14,547 nt of DNA from JACJYE01 sp964432875 (GTDB taxonomy: Bacteria > Bacteroidota > Bacteroidia > Chitinophagales > Saprospiraceae), in contig CAYSPJ010000125.1 in the NCBI GenBank assembly GCA_964432875.1, positions 1 to 14,547 on the forward strand, written 5' to 3'. How positions within the stretch are numbered: the first letter of the stretch is position 1; each line of letters begins with the position of its first letter. A program made the position numbers and the translations under genes. The notes below the pieces were generated by a model that saw nothing but the letters and a program-made list of their open reading frames with translations, searched no databases and was not told the DNA's origin. This document shows, piece by piece, positions 7,820 through 14,547 of this stretch.

Positions 7820-8104
7820 ATGACCGACTATCAAATCTATAAGCAAAAAGCCGAAGCCCAGATCAAAGTATGGGAAGCTGAACTCGACAAGATGAAGGCT
7901 AAAGCCCAAAAAGCCGAGGCAGATAGCAAAGCTGAGTACCAAGACGAAATCAACGCTCTGGAAGACAAGCTTGCCAAAGGCCGTGAAAAGCTCAGCGAGC
8001 TGAGCGAAAAAGGCAGCGAAGCCTGGGAGTCTATGCGCGAAGGCTTTGACAAGGCCTGGAGCGCCCTGTCTAGCAGCTTCCAGAAAGCCAAAGCCAAGTT
8101 CTAA
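7820..8104 (+). CDS. Small charged coiled-coil protein
   Basis: 94-aa soluble protein, almost entirely Lys/Glu/Ala/Asp with regularly spaced Leu, Met and Trp, and with no Cys, Pro, signal peptide or membrane segment. It should form one long amphipathic helix or helical hairpin (about residues 5-90). Segments such as KMKAKAQKAEADSK and LEDKLAKGREKLSELSEK carry heptad-like hydrophobic spacing. The composition recalls stress-induced coiled-coil or apolipoprotein-like helical proteins, but I recognise no specific family and assign no function. A strong-looking promoter (7757-7788), an A-rich leader and a hairpin with a T-run downstream suggest a short, well-expressed monocistronic unit. Confidence 0.85.
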   Translation: MTDYQIYKQKAEAQIKVWEAELDKMKAKAQKAEADSKAEYQDEINALEDKLAKGREKLSELSEKGSEAWESMREGFDKAWSALSSSFQKAKAKF

Positions 8105-8112
8105 TCGAGCTG

Positions 8113-8173
8113 AATACAAACGATAAGCCAAGCATTGCGCCGCCAGTTAAACCTCGCGGCGTATTTTTGTATT
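8113..8173 (+). terminator. Nested hairpin with T-run after the coiled-coil gene
   Basis: CGCCGC (8138-8143) pairs with GCGGCG (8156-8161), followed directly by TATTTTTG. An outer 8-bp pair, AATACAAA (8113-8120) with TTTGTATT (8166-8173), encloses it. This is a plausible intrinsic terminator. It ends 10 bases before the antiporter ATG, so it could also act as an attenuator or translation-control structure for that gene. Confidence 0.6.
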
Positions 8174-8182
8174 TCTGATAGT

Positions 8183-9427
8183 ATGGGATCATTCAATCTA
8201 GCCTTGCCTTCAAGTTATGACATCGTCTTGCTGTACTTGGGAGTCATCATCCTGGTGGCCACGGTCTTTCCGCGCTTTTTCTCTCAATACCTCATCACCA
8301 TACCCATCATCTATCTGGTGTTGGCAGCAGGGGTATTTAGCTTTTTCCAGGAAAGCCCCTTGCCCGACTTGGCTGACAACCCCTACCTGGGCAAGCGCCT
8401 GACCGAGCTGGGCGTCATCATCTCGCTCACGGCGGCGGGGCTCAAGCTGAAAGAGCCTTTTGCCTGGAAGACCTGGCGCTATGCCGTGCGGCTGCTGCTC
8501 GTCACCATGCCCATCACCATCGGGCTAATCTTCGTTTTCGGCTGGGTCATGCTCGGCTTCGTGCCAGCCACTGCCATGCTGCTGGGCGCCGTGCTCGCCC
8601 CGACCGACCCGGTCCTGGCGGCCGATATCCAGACGACGCCTCCGCACCAGGACGACGCCTCCAGCTCCCGCCTGGCCCTCACCACCGAGGCCGGCCTGAA
8701 TGACGGCCTAGCCTTTCCCTTCACCAACATGGCCATCGCCATGGCCCTGGCCGTCGCGCATCCCGGCCAATGGTTCGCGGATTGGCTGGCCATCGACTTT
8801 TTCTACAAAATCATCGTGGGCACACTCATCGGGCTAGGCGCAGGCTGGCTGCTGGCTAAAATCATTTTTTCTTGCCCCAAGCCACAAAGCTACAGCTCCG
8901 CCTTGACCGTCGGATTACTAGCGCTGAGCCTTACCCTCATCCCTTACGGGCTGGCGGAACTGGTCCATTCCTATGGCTTCATCTCTGTTTTCGTGGCGGC
9001 CTGCGTTTTCCGCTATCAAGAATCCAACCAGGAATACCTGCTGGCGCTGCACGACTTTTCCGAAGAGCTGGAGAGCATCCTGGTAGCGGTCTTGTTCACC
9101 GTAGTCGGCGTGTATGTCAGCCACGGTTACTGGGCAGATTTCCAGTGGTATATGCTGCCGGCGGCACTGATGATCTTGCTCGTCATCCGGCCAGCTGCCG
9201 GGTTGTTGGGGATGATCGGGGCGTCGCTGCCCCGTGCCAAAAAGCTAATTATCTCTTTTTATGGTATCCGTGGTATCGGTTCGATTTACTACCTGCTCTA
9301 CGCCCTCTACCACGCCTCCTTTGAGCAAGCTCGTGAAGCCCTGGCTCTAACCATGACGGTCATCATCCTCTCCATCTTCCTGCACGGCCTGTCGGCCCGC
9401 CCGGTGATGGAGCGCTGGGGGAGGTAG
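8183..9427 (+). CDS. Cation:proton antiporter, CPA1/NhaP type
   Basis: 414-aa inner-membrane protein with about 12-13 hydrophobic segments. LAPTDPVLAADIQ (139-150) and LTTEAGLNDGLAFPF (166-180) are the paired unwound-helix motifs of CPA1 exchangers; Asn173-Asp174 corresponds to the ND ion-binding pair that marks electroneutral CPA1 members, as against DD in CPA2. ISFYGIRGIGSIYYLLY (357-373) carries the conserved Arg of a late helix. There is no C-terminal RCK or UspA domain. It exchanges Na+ or K+ for H+; which ion cannot be told from the sequence. I chose ATG 8183, because the in-frame ATG at 8135 would put the first 16 codons inside the terminator hairpin. The stop codon lies inside a 28-bp palindrome. 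Confidence 0.92.
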   Translation: MGSFNLALPSSYDIVLLYLGVIILVATVFPRFFSQYLITIPIIYLVLAAGVFSFFQESPLPDLADNPYLGKRLTELGVIISLTAAGLKLKEPFAWKTWRYAVRLLLVTMPITIGLIFVFGWVMLGFVPATAMLLGAVLAPTDPVLAADIQTTPPHQDDASSSRLALTTEAGLNDGLAFPFTNMAIAMALAVAHPGQWFADWLAIDFFYKIIVGTLIGLGAGWLLAKIIFSCPKPQSYSSALTVGLLALSLTLIPYGLAELVHSYGFISVFVAACVFRYQESNQEYLLALHDFSEELESILVAVLFTVVGVYVSHGYWADFQWYMLPAALMILLVIRPAAGLLGMIGASLPRAKKLIISFYGIRGIGSIYYLLYALYHASFEQAREALALTMTVIILSIFLHGLSARPVMERWGR

Positions 9428-9451
9428 GGGCGATTTACGAATCGTCTCTAC
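9424..9451. repeat. 28-bp REP-like palindrome spanning the antiporter stop codon
   Basis: Two 12-nt arms, GTAGGGGCGATT and AATCGTCTCTAC, pair fully (two G-T wobbles) around a TACG loop. The TAG stop of the antiporter is at 9425-9427, inside the left arm. From memory, similar palindromes recur in intergenic regions of many environmental genomes. It could protect the mRNA 3' end or be a mobile REP/RAYT-type unit. Confidence 0.6.
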
Positions 9452-9524
9452 TCGGGAAAATAGGCAAGGCTTATTCATGTTACCCCCGTCGTGGAGTATC
9501 GCGAAGCGCTCCCTTTGATTGAAG

Positions 9525-9585
9525 GCAGGCTCAAGGACAGCTGCAGCCTCTGCTGGAGCTTGCGCCTGCTCCGTATATCGTTTTT
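9525..9585 (+). terminator. Large hairpin then T-run, candidate terminator of the antiporter
   Basis: GCAGGCTCAAG (9525-9535) pairs with CTTGCGCCTGC (9559-9569) with a single mismatch. CAGC/GCTG pairing is possible inside the loop. A T-run (CGTTTTTATG) follows about 10 nt later. The rest of 9452-9600 shows no gene. Confidence 0.45.
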
Positions 9586-9608
9586 ATGTATTTTCAATGT
9601 TAAAATAT

Positions 9609-9640
9609 TTGGATTTTTCTTGCCTAAGCATTATGTTTGT
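9609..9640 (+). promoter_or_regulatory. Canonical Bacteroidota promoter of the beta-helix T9SS gene
   Basis: TTTG at 9609-9612 and TATGTTTG at 9633-9640 are separated by 20 nt. This matches the Bacteroidota housekeeping consensus (TTTG, 19-21 nt, TAnnTTTG) exactly. Transcription would start near 9646, giving a leader of about 40 nt to the ATG at 9688. The flanks are AT-rich. Confidence 0.75.
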
Positions 9641-9687
9641 ATCGGCAATCACGTTAATGTCGTTTTTTAATCTCAAAAACATCTATT

Positions 9688-9822
<135 letters not shown>

Positions 9823-9838
9823 TGAACATCGACCGCGT

Positions 9839-12712
9839 ATGGAAACTCTGTTTTCGACACTGGCAGCTGCGCCTGATGTGGCTGGCGATGTCAGCCTGAC
9901 AGGACATTTTGTGGAGAACAAGAGCGCCTCGGCGCCTCCCGCCCTTTCCAGCTTCGACTGCCCGTGCAGCACGGGGCGCAACATCGCGGCAGGTGCCGGG
10001 ACAAAACTGTCCGACCTGTATGGCAACGGCACTGGCCAATTGCCGCCCGGCGGACTGCTCAACACTTGCCTGGCCGTCAGCGGGCATCTCATCATCGATG
10101 AAGATTATGCCATCGACGGAGGGGAGATGCTGATGCAGCCTGGGGCTTCCATCACCATCGAGGCCGAGGTGGAGCTGAAAGTGCGCAATATCGACGGCGG
10201 CGCGATCATCCAGGGCTGCGGGCAGATGTGGCAGGGCATAGTCGTGAAGCCCAGGGCGGTGCTGCGCTTCGAGCACAACCGCATCGAAGACGCGCAGTAC
10301 GCCATCTTGGCGCACCGGGAGTCGAGCCTCATCGTGACGGGCAACCACTTCAACCGCAACTTCGTGGGCTTGTACACCCCTGTGGCTGGCGGGCCGCAGC
10401 CTGTCAATCTGCCGGAAGGCCCCATCGGCGACAACCGTTTCACCTGCTCCTCGGGCTTGTCGCCGGGCTACCCCGGGCAGTCGCCTAGCGTGTCCTCTGG
10501 GGATATCGCCTTTGCAGGCATGGAGTTCAACGACGCGGTGGTACGGGTAGGCAGCAGCGCCCAGCCTGATGCCGAAAACGGGTTCGAGGGCTTGCGCAAC
10601 GGCATCGTCGCCCGCAACAGCCACATCGATATCTTCAGCGTGGATATCAGCGACATGGATTACGGGCTGCACGATTTTAGCGCTGTCGGCTACGATTTAG
10701 AGGGGGTGGGCATCTTTCTGGAGAACTGCCGGGCAATCGTCAGCAGGAACCTCATCCACGAAGTGAGCATAGCGGCCCGCGTCCTTGCTTCGGATTTATA
10801 TTTTGAACAGAACACGCTGATCGACAACATTGATGGCATACATGTTTTCGGAGGCATTGGGCCTCATGCGCTGAGGGTAAGCAGCAATGCGATTGATTTC
10901 ATCCATACTGGCATCAATCTCCAGAACATGTCAGCGGCCAAGGAGCTGTTTGTGGACGACAATGAGATGGTGCACGTCACAGCATCATCCTTCGAGACGA
11001 ATTATCCCAAATTGGCAATCGCGGTTACTGGCGCAGGGCCATTCCCGGGCGTTGCGGCGGGCGCACGGTATATCGTCAATAACAGCATCATCCTTTCGCG
11101 AAATGGCTGTGTGGGCATCGCGCTGGGCTCTTCGCATCGTTTCGGGCTCTTTGACAACACGGTCTCGATCGGTTCCCAAGCTCAAGAGGGGCCTGGTTTC
11201 GGCAGCTTTGCGCTGCAAGTTTTGGGCTCCGACGAAAATTATTTGTACGGCAATTCAGCCAGCGCTGCCGGCCTGGTCGCCGACCAGGGAGTGGGCTTGG
11301 CGGTCGCTGGTTCGGTCAGCAACACTTTGTGTTGCAATAGTACTGATGATATCGACTTGGGCCTTGTTTTTTGGGGCATGTGCAACGGCACGCGCCTGCG
11401 ACAGACTTCCATCGGCACGCACCACACAGGCTTGCGCTGCCAAAACGGCACCGTCATCGGGCAGCAGGTCCATGGCGGCAACCGCTGGCTAGGCAGCTAT
11501 TCGGATTATTCTGCGGTGCATCTGGGGCAGGAATTTGAAGTGGCCGGCTCGCGCTTCTTTGTGCAGTTGCCTATGTCCCCGCCGCTTTGGCCGGACAGCC
11601 CATATTCGCCCAATAACCCAAATTGGTTCATCCCTTTGGACGGCACAGCAGCAGCCTCTTGCGCTGCCGACCCCTTATGCCCTGCGCTGCCGCTTATCCT
11701 GGAGGAGTTGCTGCCTCCTCTGTCCGAGAACGATTTCTACGCTGCTGAAGGCGCCTATGGCGACAGCTCGGCATACGGGGCGTACCTGAATTGGGAGGGT
11801 GCCCGGCACTTATACCGCAAGCTGCGCCGCGACAGCAGCCTCTTGGGGCAAGAAGCCGTCATCGACAGCTTCTATCAGGCTGCTGACAGCAGCCTGCTCG
11901 GCGCCCTCTACCGCTTGGAGCAAGGCATCCTCAGCTTGTACCTGCCCGATTCGGCGCTCCAAGCCTTGCAAGCGGACTTGGAAGATCATGCCGCCGAGAT
12001 GCGGGCTCTGGAAGAGGCCCTGGCGGAAGCCTCTGACTCGGCCGGGCAGGCAGCGATCCTGGCCGACATCTGGGACTTGCAGCTTCTGCAAACCGACGAT
12101 TGGGAGGCTTGGCTCGATCTGGCGGCAAGCCGCGCCGGGCAGATCAGCTTGGCGGCGGGCGGCCTGATCCACGAGAATGCTGGCTTGGATGCCGCCGGCA
12201 TCTTCGCGCAAAACGAGAAGGCGGTCAATGAAGTCCTGTTGAGCTTGGCCGCCGATGGCGCCTATCGCCTCGACTCTGCGCAGCTCGCCGCCATCGAGCC
12301 CATCGCCTTCCAATGCCCCTTCGAGGGCGGCCATGCAGTGTATCGGGCGCGCGCCCTGTACCTGCTGAACGAGCGGGGGGCTTTCAATGATGTCCAGTTG
12401 TGCCAAAACAGCGAGGACCGGCCGCCTAGCTTGCCGGGCGCTGCGCTGCCGGCAGAACCCGCCGAGGATTTCCGGCTGTTCCCCAACCCAGCCCGCGATA
12501 ACTGGCGCTTGGGCGTGCCGCAGGCCTATATCGGGCAGCCCTTGTCCATCCGCATCTACAGCTTGGCTGGACAGCTCGTCGGCAGCCGGGAGGTACGGGC
12601 TGCGGCGCCGCTCGAGCTGATGGAGCCCAAGCTGGAAAGCGGGCTGTACTTTGTAGAAGCCTGGTCGGGCGGACAGCGCGTCTTTACAGCGCGCTTGGCA
12701 ATCGTTAAATAA
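9839..12712 (+). CDS. Secreted beta-helix protein with T9SS type A sorting domain, 5' end probably phase-variable
   Basis: 957 aa from ATG 9839; the true start is probably ATG 9688 in a different repeat state (about 1005 aa with signal peptide). Residues about 80-510 show short strand-turn repeats typical of a right-handed parallel beta-helix (for example IVVKPRAVLRFEHNRIEDA and SLIVTGNHFNRNFVGLY), as in pectate-lyase-like or NosD-like folds. A long alpha-helical region follows (about 680-830, Leu/Ala/Glu-rich). The end, from FRLFPNPARDNW (about 876) to ARLAIVK, is a T9SS C-terminal sorting domain, directing export across the outer membrane and attachment or release there. No catalytic residues could be assigned; the protein may bind or cleave polysaccharide or be an adhesin. 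The next gene also encodes a T9SS cargo, 72 bp on. As written, translation from 9839 would give a cytoplasmic protein without a signal. Confidence 0.9.
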   Translation: METLFSTLAAAPDVAGDVSLTGHFVENKSASAPPALSSFDCPCSTGRNIAAGAGTKLSDLYGNGTGQLPPGGLLNTCLAVSGHLIIDEDYAIDGGEMLMQPGASITIEAEVELKVRNIDGGAIIQGCGQMWQGIVVKPRAVLRFEHNRIEDAQYAILAHRESSLIVTGNHFNRNFVGLYTPVAGGPQPVNLPEGPIGDNRFTCSSGLSPGYPGQSPSVSSGDIAFAGMEFNDAVVRVGSSAQPDAENGFEGLRNGIVARNSHIDIFSVDISDMDYGLHDFSAVGYDLEGVGIFLENCRAIVSRNLIHEVSIAARVLASDLYFEQNTLIDNIDGIHVFGGIGPHALRVSSNAIDFIHTGINLQNMSAAKELFVDDNEMVHVTASSFETNYPKLAIAVTGAGPFPGVAAGARYIVNNSIILSRNGCVGIALGSSHRFGLFDNTVSIGSQAQEGPGFGSFALQVLGSDENYLYGNSASAAGLVADQGVGLAVAGSVSNTLCCNSTDDIDLGLVFWGMCNGTRLRQTSIGTHHTGLRCQNGTVIGQQVHGGNRWLGSYSDYSAVHLGQEFEVAGSRFFVQLPMSPPLWPDSPYSPNNPNWFIPLDGTAAASCAADPLCPALPLILEELLPPLSENDFYAAEGAYGDSSAYGAYLNWEGARHLYRKLRRDSSLLGQEAVIDSFYQAADSSLLGALYRLEQGILSLYLPDSALQALQADLEDHAAEMRALEEALAEASDSAGQAAILADIWDLQLLQTDDWEAWLDLAASRAGQISLAAGGLIHENAGLDAAGIFAQNEKAVNEVLLSLAADGAYRLDSAQLAAIEPIAFQCPFEGGHAVYRARALYLLNERGAFNDVQLCQNSEDRPPSLPGAALPAEPAEDFRLFPNPARDNWRLGVPQAYIGQPLSIRIYSLAGQLVGSREVRAAAPLELMEPKLESGLYFVEAWSGGQRVFTARLAIVK

Positions 12713-12724
12713 AATTCCTCTCCT

Positions 12725-12767
12725 CGGCATCGGGCAAGCAAGCATCGCTTATGCCTGCCCGGTGCCG
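12725..12767 (+). terminator. Hairpin between the two T9SS genes
   Basis: CGGCATCGGGCA (12725-12736) pairs with TGCCCGGTGCCG (12756-12767) over 12 bp with one G-U wobble; GCAT/ATGC pairing is possible inside the 19-nt loop. No T-run follows, so it is a weak intrinsic terminator and may instead be an mRNA-stabilising or REP-like structure. Confidence 0.45.
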
Positions 12768-12784
12768 CCCATAATCGAATAAAG

Positions 12785-14547
12785 ATGAAGCCTTTTATTT
12801 TTTTCGCCATCCTGTCCTGCATTTCCCTATGCTTGCAGGGGCAGAAGCACGACCATATCTGGTATATGGGGTATAGCCTGCTCAACGATCCGCTCGATAC
12901 GATGTTCGGCACTTCAGTCGTCGATTTCAGCGGCTTGCCCGAGAGGGTGGAAGCTTTTTATAACCCAAGCTCGAAGATAGATTTTTATATCGCCAACGCT
13001 GGCATCTCCGACCACTACGGCAACCTGCTGTTCTACTTCAACGGCTTGTACATCGAAGACGCCTCGGGGGAGAAGATGCTGGGCGGGGACCAGATTGTCT
13101 ATTACGACACGACAGATATCCAGCTCGGCTACAACTTGCCGCAGGGGGGCATCGCGCTGCCTTGGCCGGAGAAGCCTGGGCGCTACGTGCTGTTCCATCA
13201 GACCTTGGAGTTCCTGCCCTTCGGCGAGGGCTATGCCTGCACCGACCTGCGCTACTCAGAGATCGACATGGCGGGCAACGGGGGGCTGGGCGCCGTGGTG
13301 GACAAGCGCGTCTTGGTACTGGAAGACACTTTGAACATGGGGCAGCTCACCGCTGTGCGCCACGCCAACGGGCGGGACTGGTGGCTGCTGGCACCGCGCA
13401 AGAACAGCAACGAGTACTACCGCATCCGTCTGGCGCCGGAGGGGGTCATCAACGAGGGCTTGCAAGCGGTCGGCCTGCCAGTGCCTTCGGGGCTGGGCCA
13501 AGGCTGCTTCTCGCCGGATGGGGAGTGGTATGCTAGAGTCAACTTAGTTGGTGGGGTATTTGGCGATGATTTTCTGGATCTTTATCGCTTCGATAGATGC
13601 TCTGGCACTTTCACAGGGCATCGACAAATCAATATAGGGCACAACGCCTTCTCTGGCGGGGTGGCGATTTCTCCCGATTCTCGTTACTTGTATGTGTCGC
13701 ATTATATTTACATCTATCAATTTGACCTCTGGGCAGCGGATCTCGAGGCGAGCTGGGATACGGTGGCAGTATATGACGGCTATCAGGAAGGAGGGTATTT
13801 GGCGACCCGTTTTTTTCTGGCACAGTTGGGGCCGGACGGGAAAATATACATCAACAGCCCGAATGGGGTACATACCCTGCACGTGATCCACCGCCCCGAC
13901 GAGGCAGGGCAGGGCTGCCAAGTGGAGCAACGTGGCTTCCGCTTGCCGACCCCGAATGCTTCTTCCATCCCGAACTTCCCCAACTATCGCCTGGGCCCGC
14001 TGGAAGGCAGCCCCTGCGACACCCTGGGCCTGGCCAACTGGCCCCTGGCGCGCTGGCGCGGCGAGCGGGACAGCCTGGAGCTGCTGCGGGGCAGCTTTTT
14101 CGACCTGTCGGCCTACGAGCCGACGGCCTGGCACTGGGATTTCGGCGACGGCAGCAGCAGCAGCGAGCGCCACCCGGAGCACCTCTTCCCCGCGCCGGGC
14201 CTGTACGAAGTCTGCCTAACGGTGAGCAACGCCCACGGCAGCGACACGAGCTGCCGGGAGCTGCAGTTCGGCACCATCACCAGCGCGGCGGTAGCGCCGC
14301 CCCCGCTGTTCGAAGCATGGGCCTATCCCAACCCTTTCGCGGAGGCCTTCACCCTGTCGCTGCCGGAGGGCTGGCAGCCAGCCTCGGCCCGCCTGAGCCT
14401 GTACGATCAGCTGGGCCGGCGGCGATGGTCGCAGCGCCTGCAAGCCGGCGCCAACGAGGTGCGCGCCGGGCACCTGCCGGCCGGGGTGTACTTCTGGGCG
14501 GTGGAGGAAGGCGGCGCGGTGCTGGCGCGGGGGCGGGTGTTGAAGCG
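12785..14547 (+). CDS. Secreted propeller-like/PKD protein with T9SS type A sorting domain, cut by the window end
   Basis: Open from ATG 12785 to the window edge (587 codons plus two bases); the final ARGRVLK shows that the stop must be very close. The signal peptide is MKPFIFFAILSCISLCLQGQ. Residues about 21-400 contain propeller-like strands (CFSPDGEWYARV, VAISPDSRYLYVSHY, AQLGPDGKIYIN) ending in IPNFPNYRLGP and SPCDTLG, a block I recall as common in Saprospiraceae exported proteins. A PKD domain follows (AWHWDFGDGSSSSERHPEHLF to YEVCLTVSN, about 435-495), then the T9SS sorting domain from AYPNPFAEAFTLSLP to the end. Location is outer membrane or extracellular; the function is unknown. Codons between about 13530 and 13880 are clearly more AT-rich than those on either side. 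Confidence 0.92.
   Translation, partial: MKPFIFFAILSCISLCLQGQKHDHIWYMGYSLLNDPLDTMFGTSVVDFSGLPERVEAFYNPSSKIDFYIANAGISDHYGNLLFYFNGLYIEDASGEKMLGGDQIVYYDTTDIQLGYNLPQGGIALPWPEKPGRYVLFHQTLEFLPFGEGYACTDLRYSEIDMAGNGGLGAVVDKRVLVLEDTLNMGQLTAVRHANGRDWWLLAPRKNSNEYYRIRLAPEGVINEGLQAVGLPVPSGLGQGCFSPDGEWYARVNLVGGVFGDDFLDLYRFDRCSGTFTGHRQINIGHNAFSGGVAISPDSRYLYVSHYIYIYQFDLWAADLEASWDTVAVYDGYQEGGYLATRFFLAQLGPDGKIYINSPNGVHTLHVIHRPDEAGQGCQVEQRGFRLPTPNASSIPNFPNYRLGPLEGSPCDTLGLANWPLARWRGERDSLELLRGSFFDLSAYEPTAWHWDFGDGSSSSERHPEHLFPAPGLYEVCLTVSNAHGSDTSCRELQFGTITSAAVAPPPLFEAWAYPNPFAEAFTLSLPEGWQPASARLSLYDQLGRRRWSQRLQAGANEVRAGHLPAGVYFWAVEEGGAVLARGRVLK

Noticed and set aside
11810..12745. 311-codon minus-strand open frame
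   Set aside because: Antisense shadow of the helical and T9SS sorting-domain part of the exported protein.

Overview
The window looks like chromosome from a Bacteroidota bacterium, most likely of the Saprospiraceae/Lewinella type. The evidence is two large secreted proteins with type IX secretion (T9SS) C-terminal sorting domains (one also with a PKD domain), a promoter matching the Bacteroidota pattern (TTTG, 20-nt spacer, TAnnTTTG), and A/T-rich translation leaders without strong Shine-Dalgarno sites. The genus is inferred from recalled family resemblance, not from a search.

Layout. (1) 1-2446, minus strand: a 58-aa open frame followed by a membrane-anchored NACHT NTPase (STAND class) with a HEAT-like tail. 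Its C-terminus lies beyond the left edge. As given, the NACHT gene is broken twice, by a one-base frameshift near 1905-1925 and by an in-frame TAG at 1398-1400. (2) 2447-3008: a gene-free stretch packed with short dispersed repeats and a 162-bp MITE-like palindrome with perfect 17-bp terminal inverted repeats. (3) 3009-6969, minus strand: trkA-trkH-mtnA, a probable operon. trkA and trkH overlap by one base (TAGTG, with a GTG start for trkH). They make a K+ uptake channel and its NAD(H)-binding gating subunit; mtnA is the methionine-salvage isomerase. (4) 7171-9427, plus strand: a low-molecular-weight protein tyrosine phosphatase, a small charged coiled-coil protein behind a clear promoter, and a CPA1-type cation:proton antiporter. 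Potassium uptake and proton antiport next to each other suggest an ion/pH homeostasis neighbourhood. (5) 9428-14547, plus strand: two T9SS-exported proteins, one with a beta-helix and one with a propeller-like region plus PKD. The second runs off the right edge one codon or so from its end.

The most notable feature is the start of the first exported gene. A canonical Bacteroidota promoter (9609-9640) is followed by an ATG (9688), then immediately by six exact copies and one variant copy of the heptamer AACCCTC, then by a sequence encoding an excellent signal peptide. In this sequence the ATG and the signal peptide are in different frames. Losing one heptamer, or gaining two, would join them and give a protein of about 1005 aa with a signal peptide. 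This looks like a phase-variation switch caught in the OFF state.

Several real coding regions do not begin at an ATG inside the window or run off its edge, notably the NACHT C-terminal part and the last T9SS gene; these were read directly from the sequence. Long open frames on the opposite strand of the GC-rich genes are shadows.
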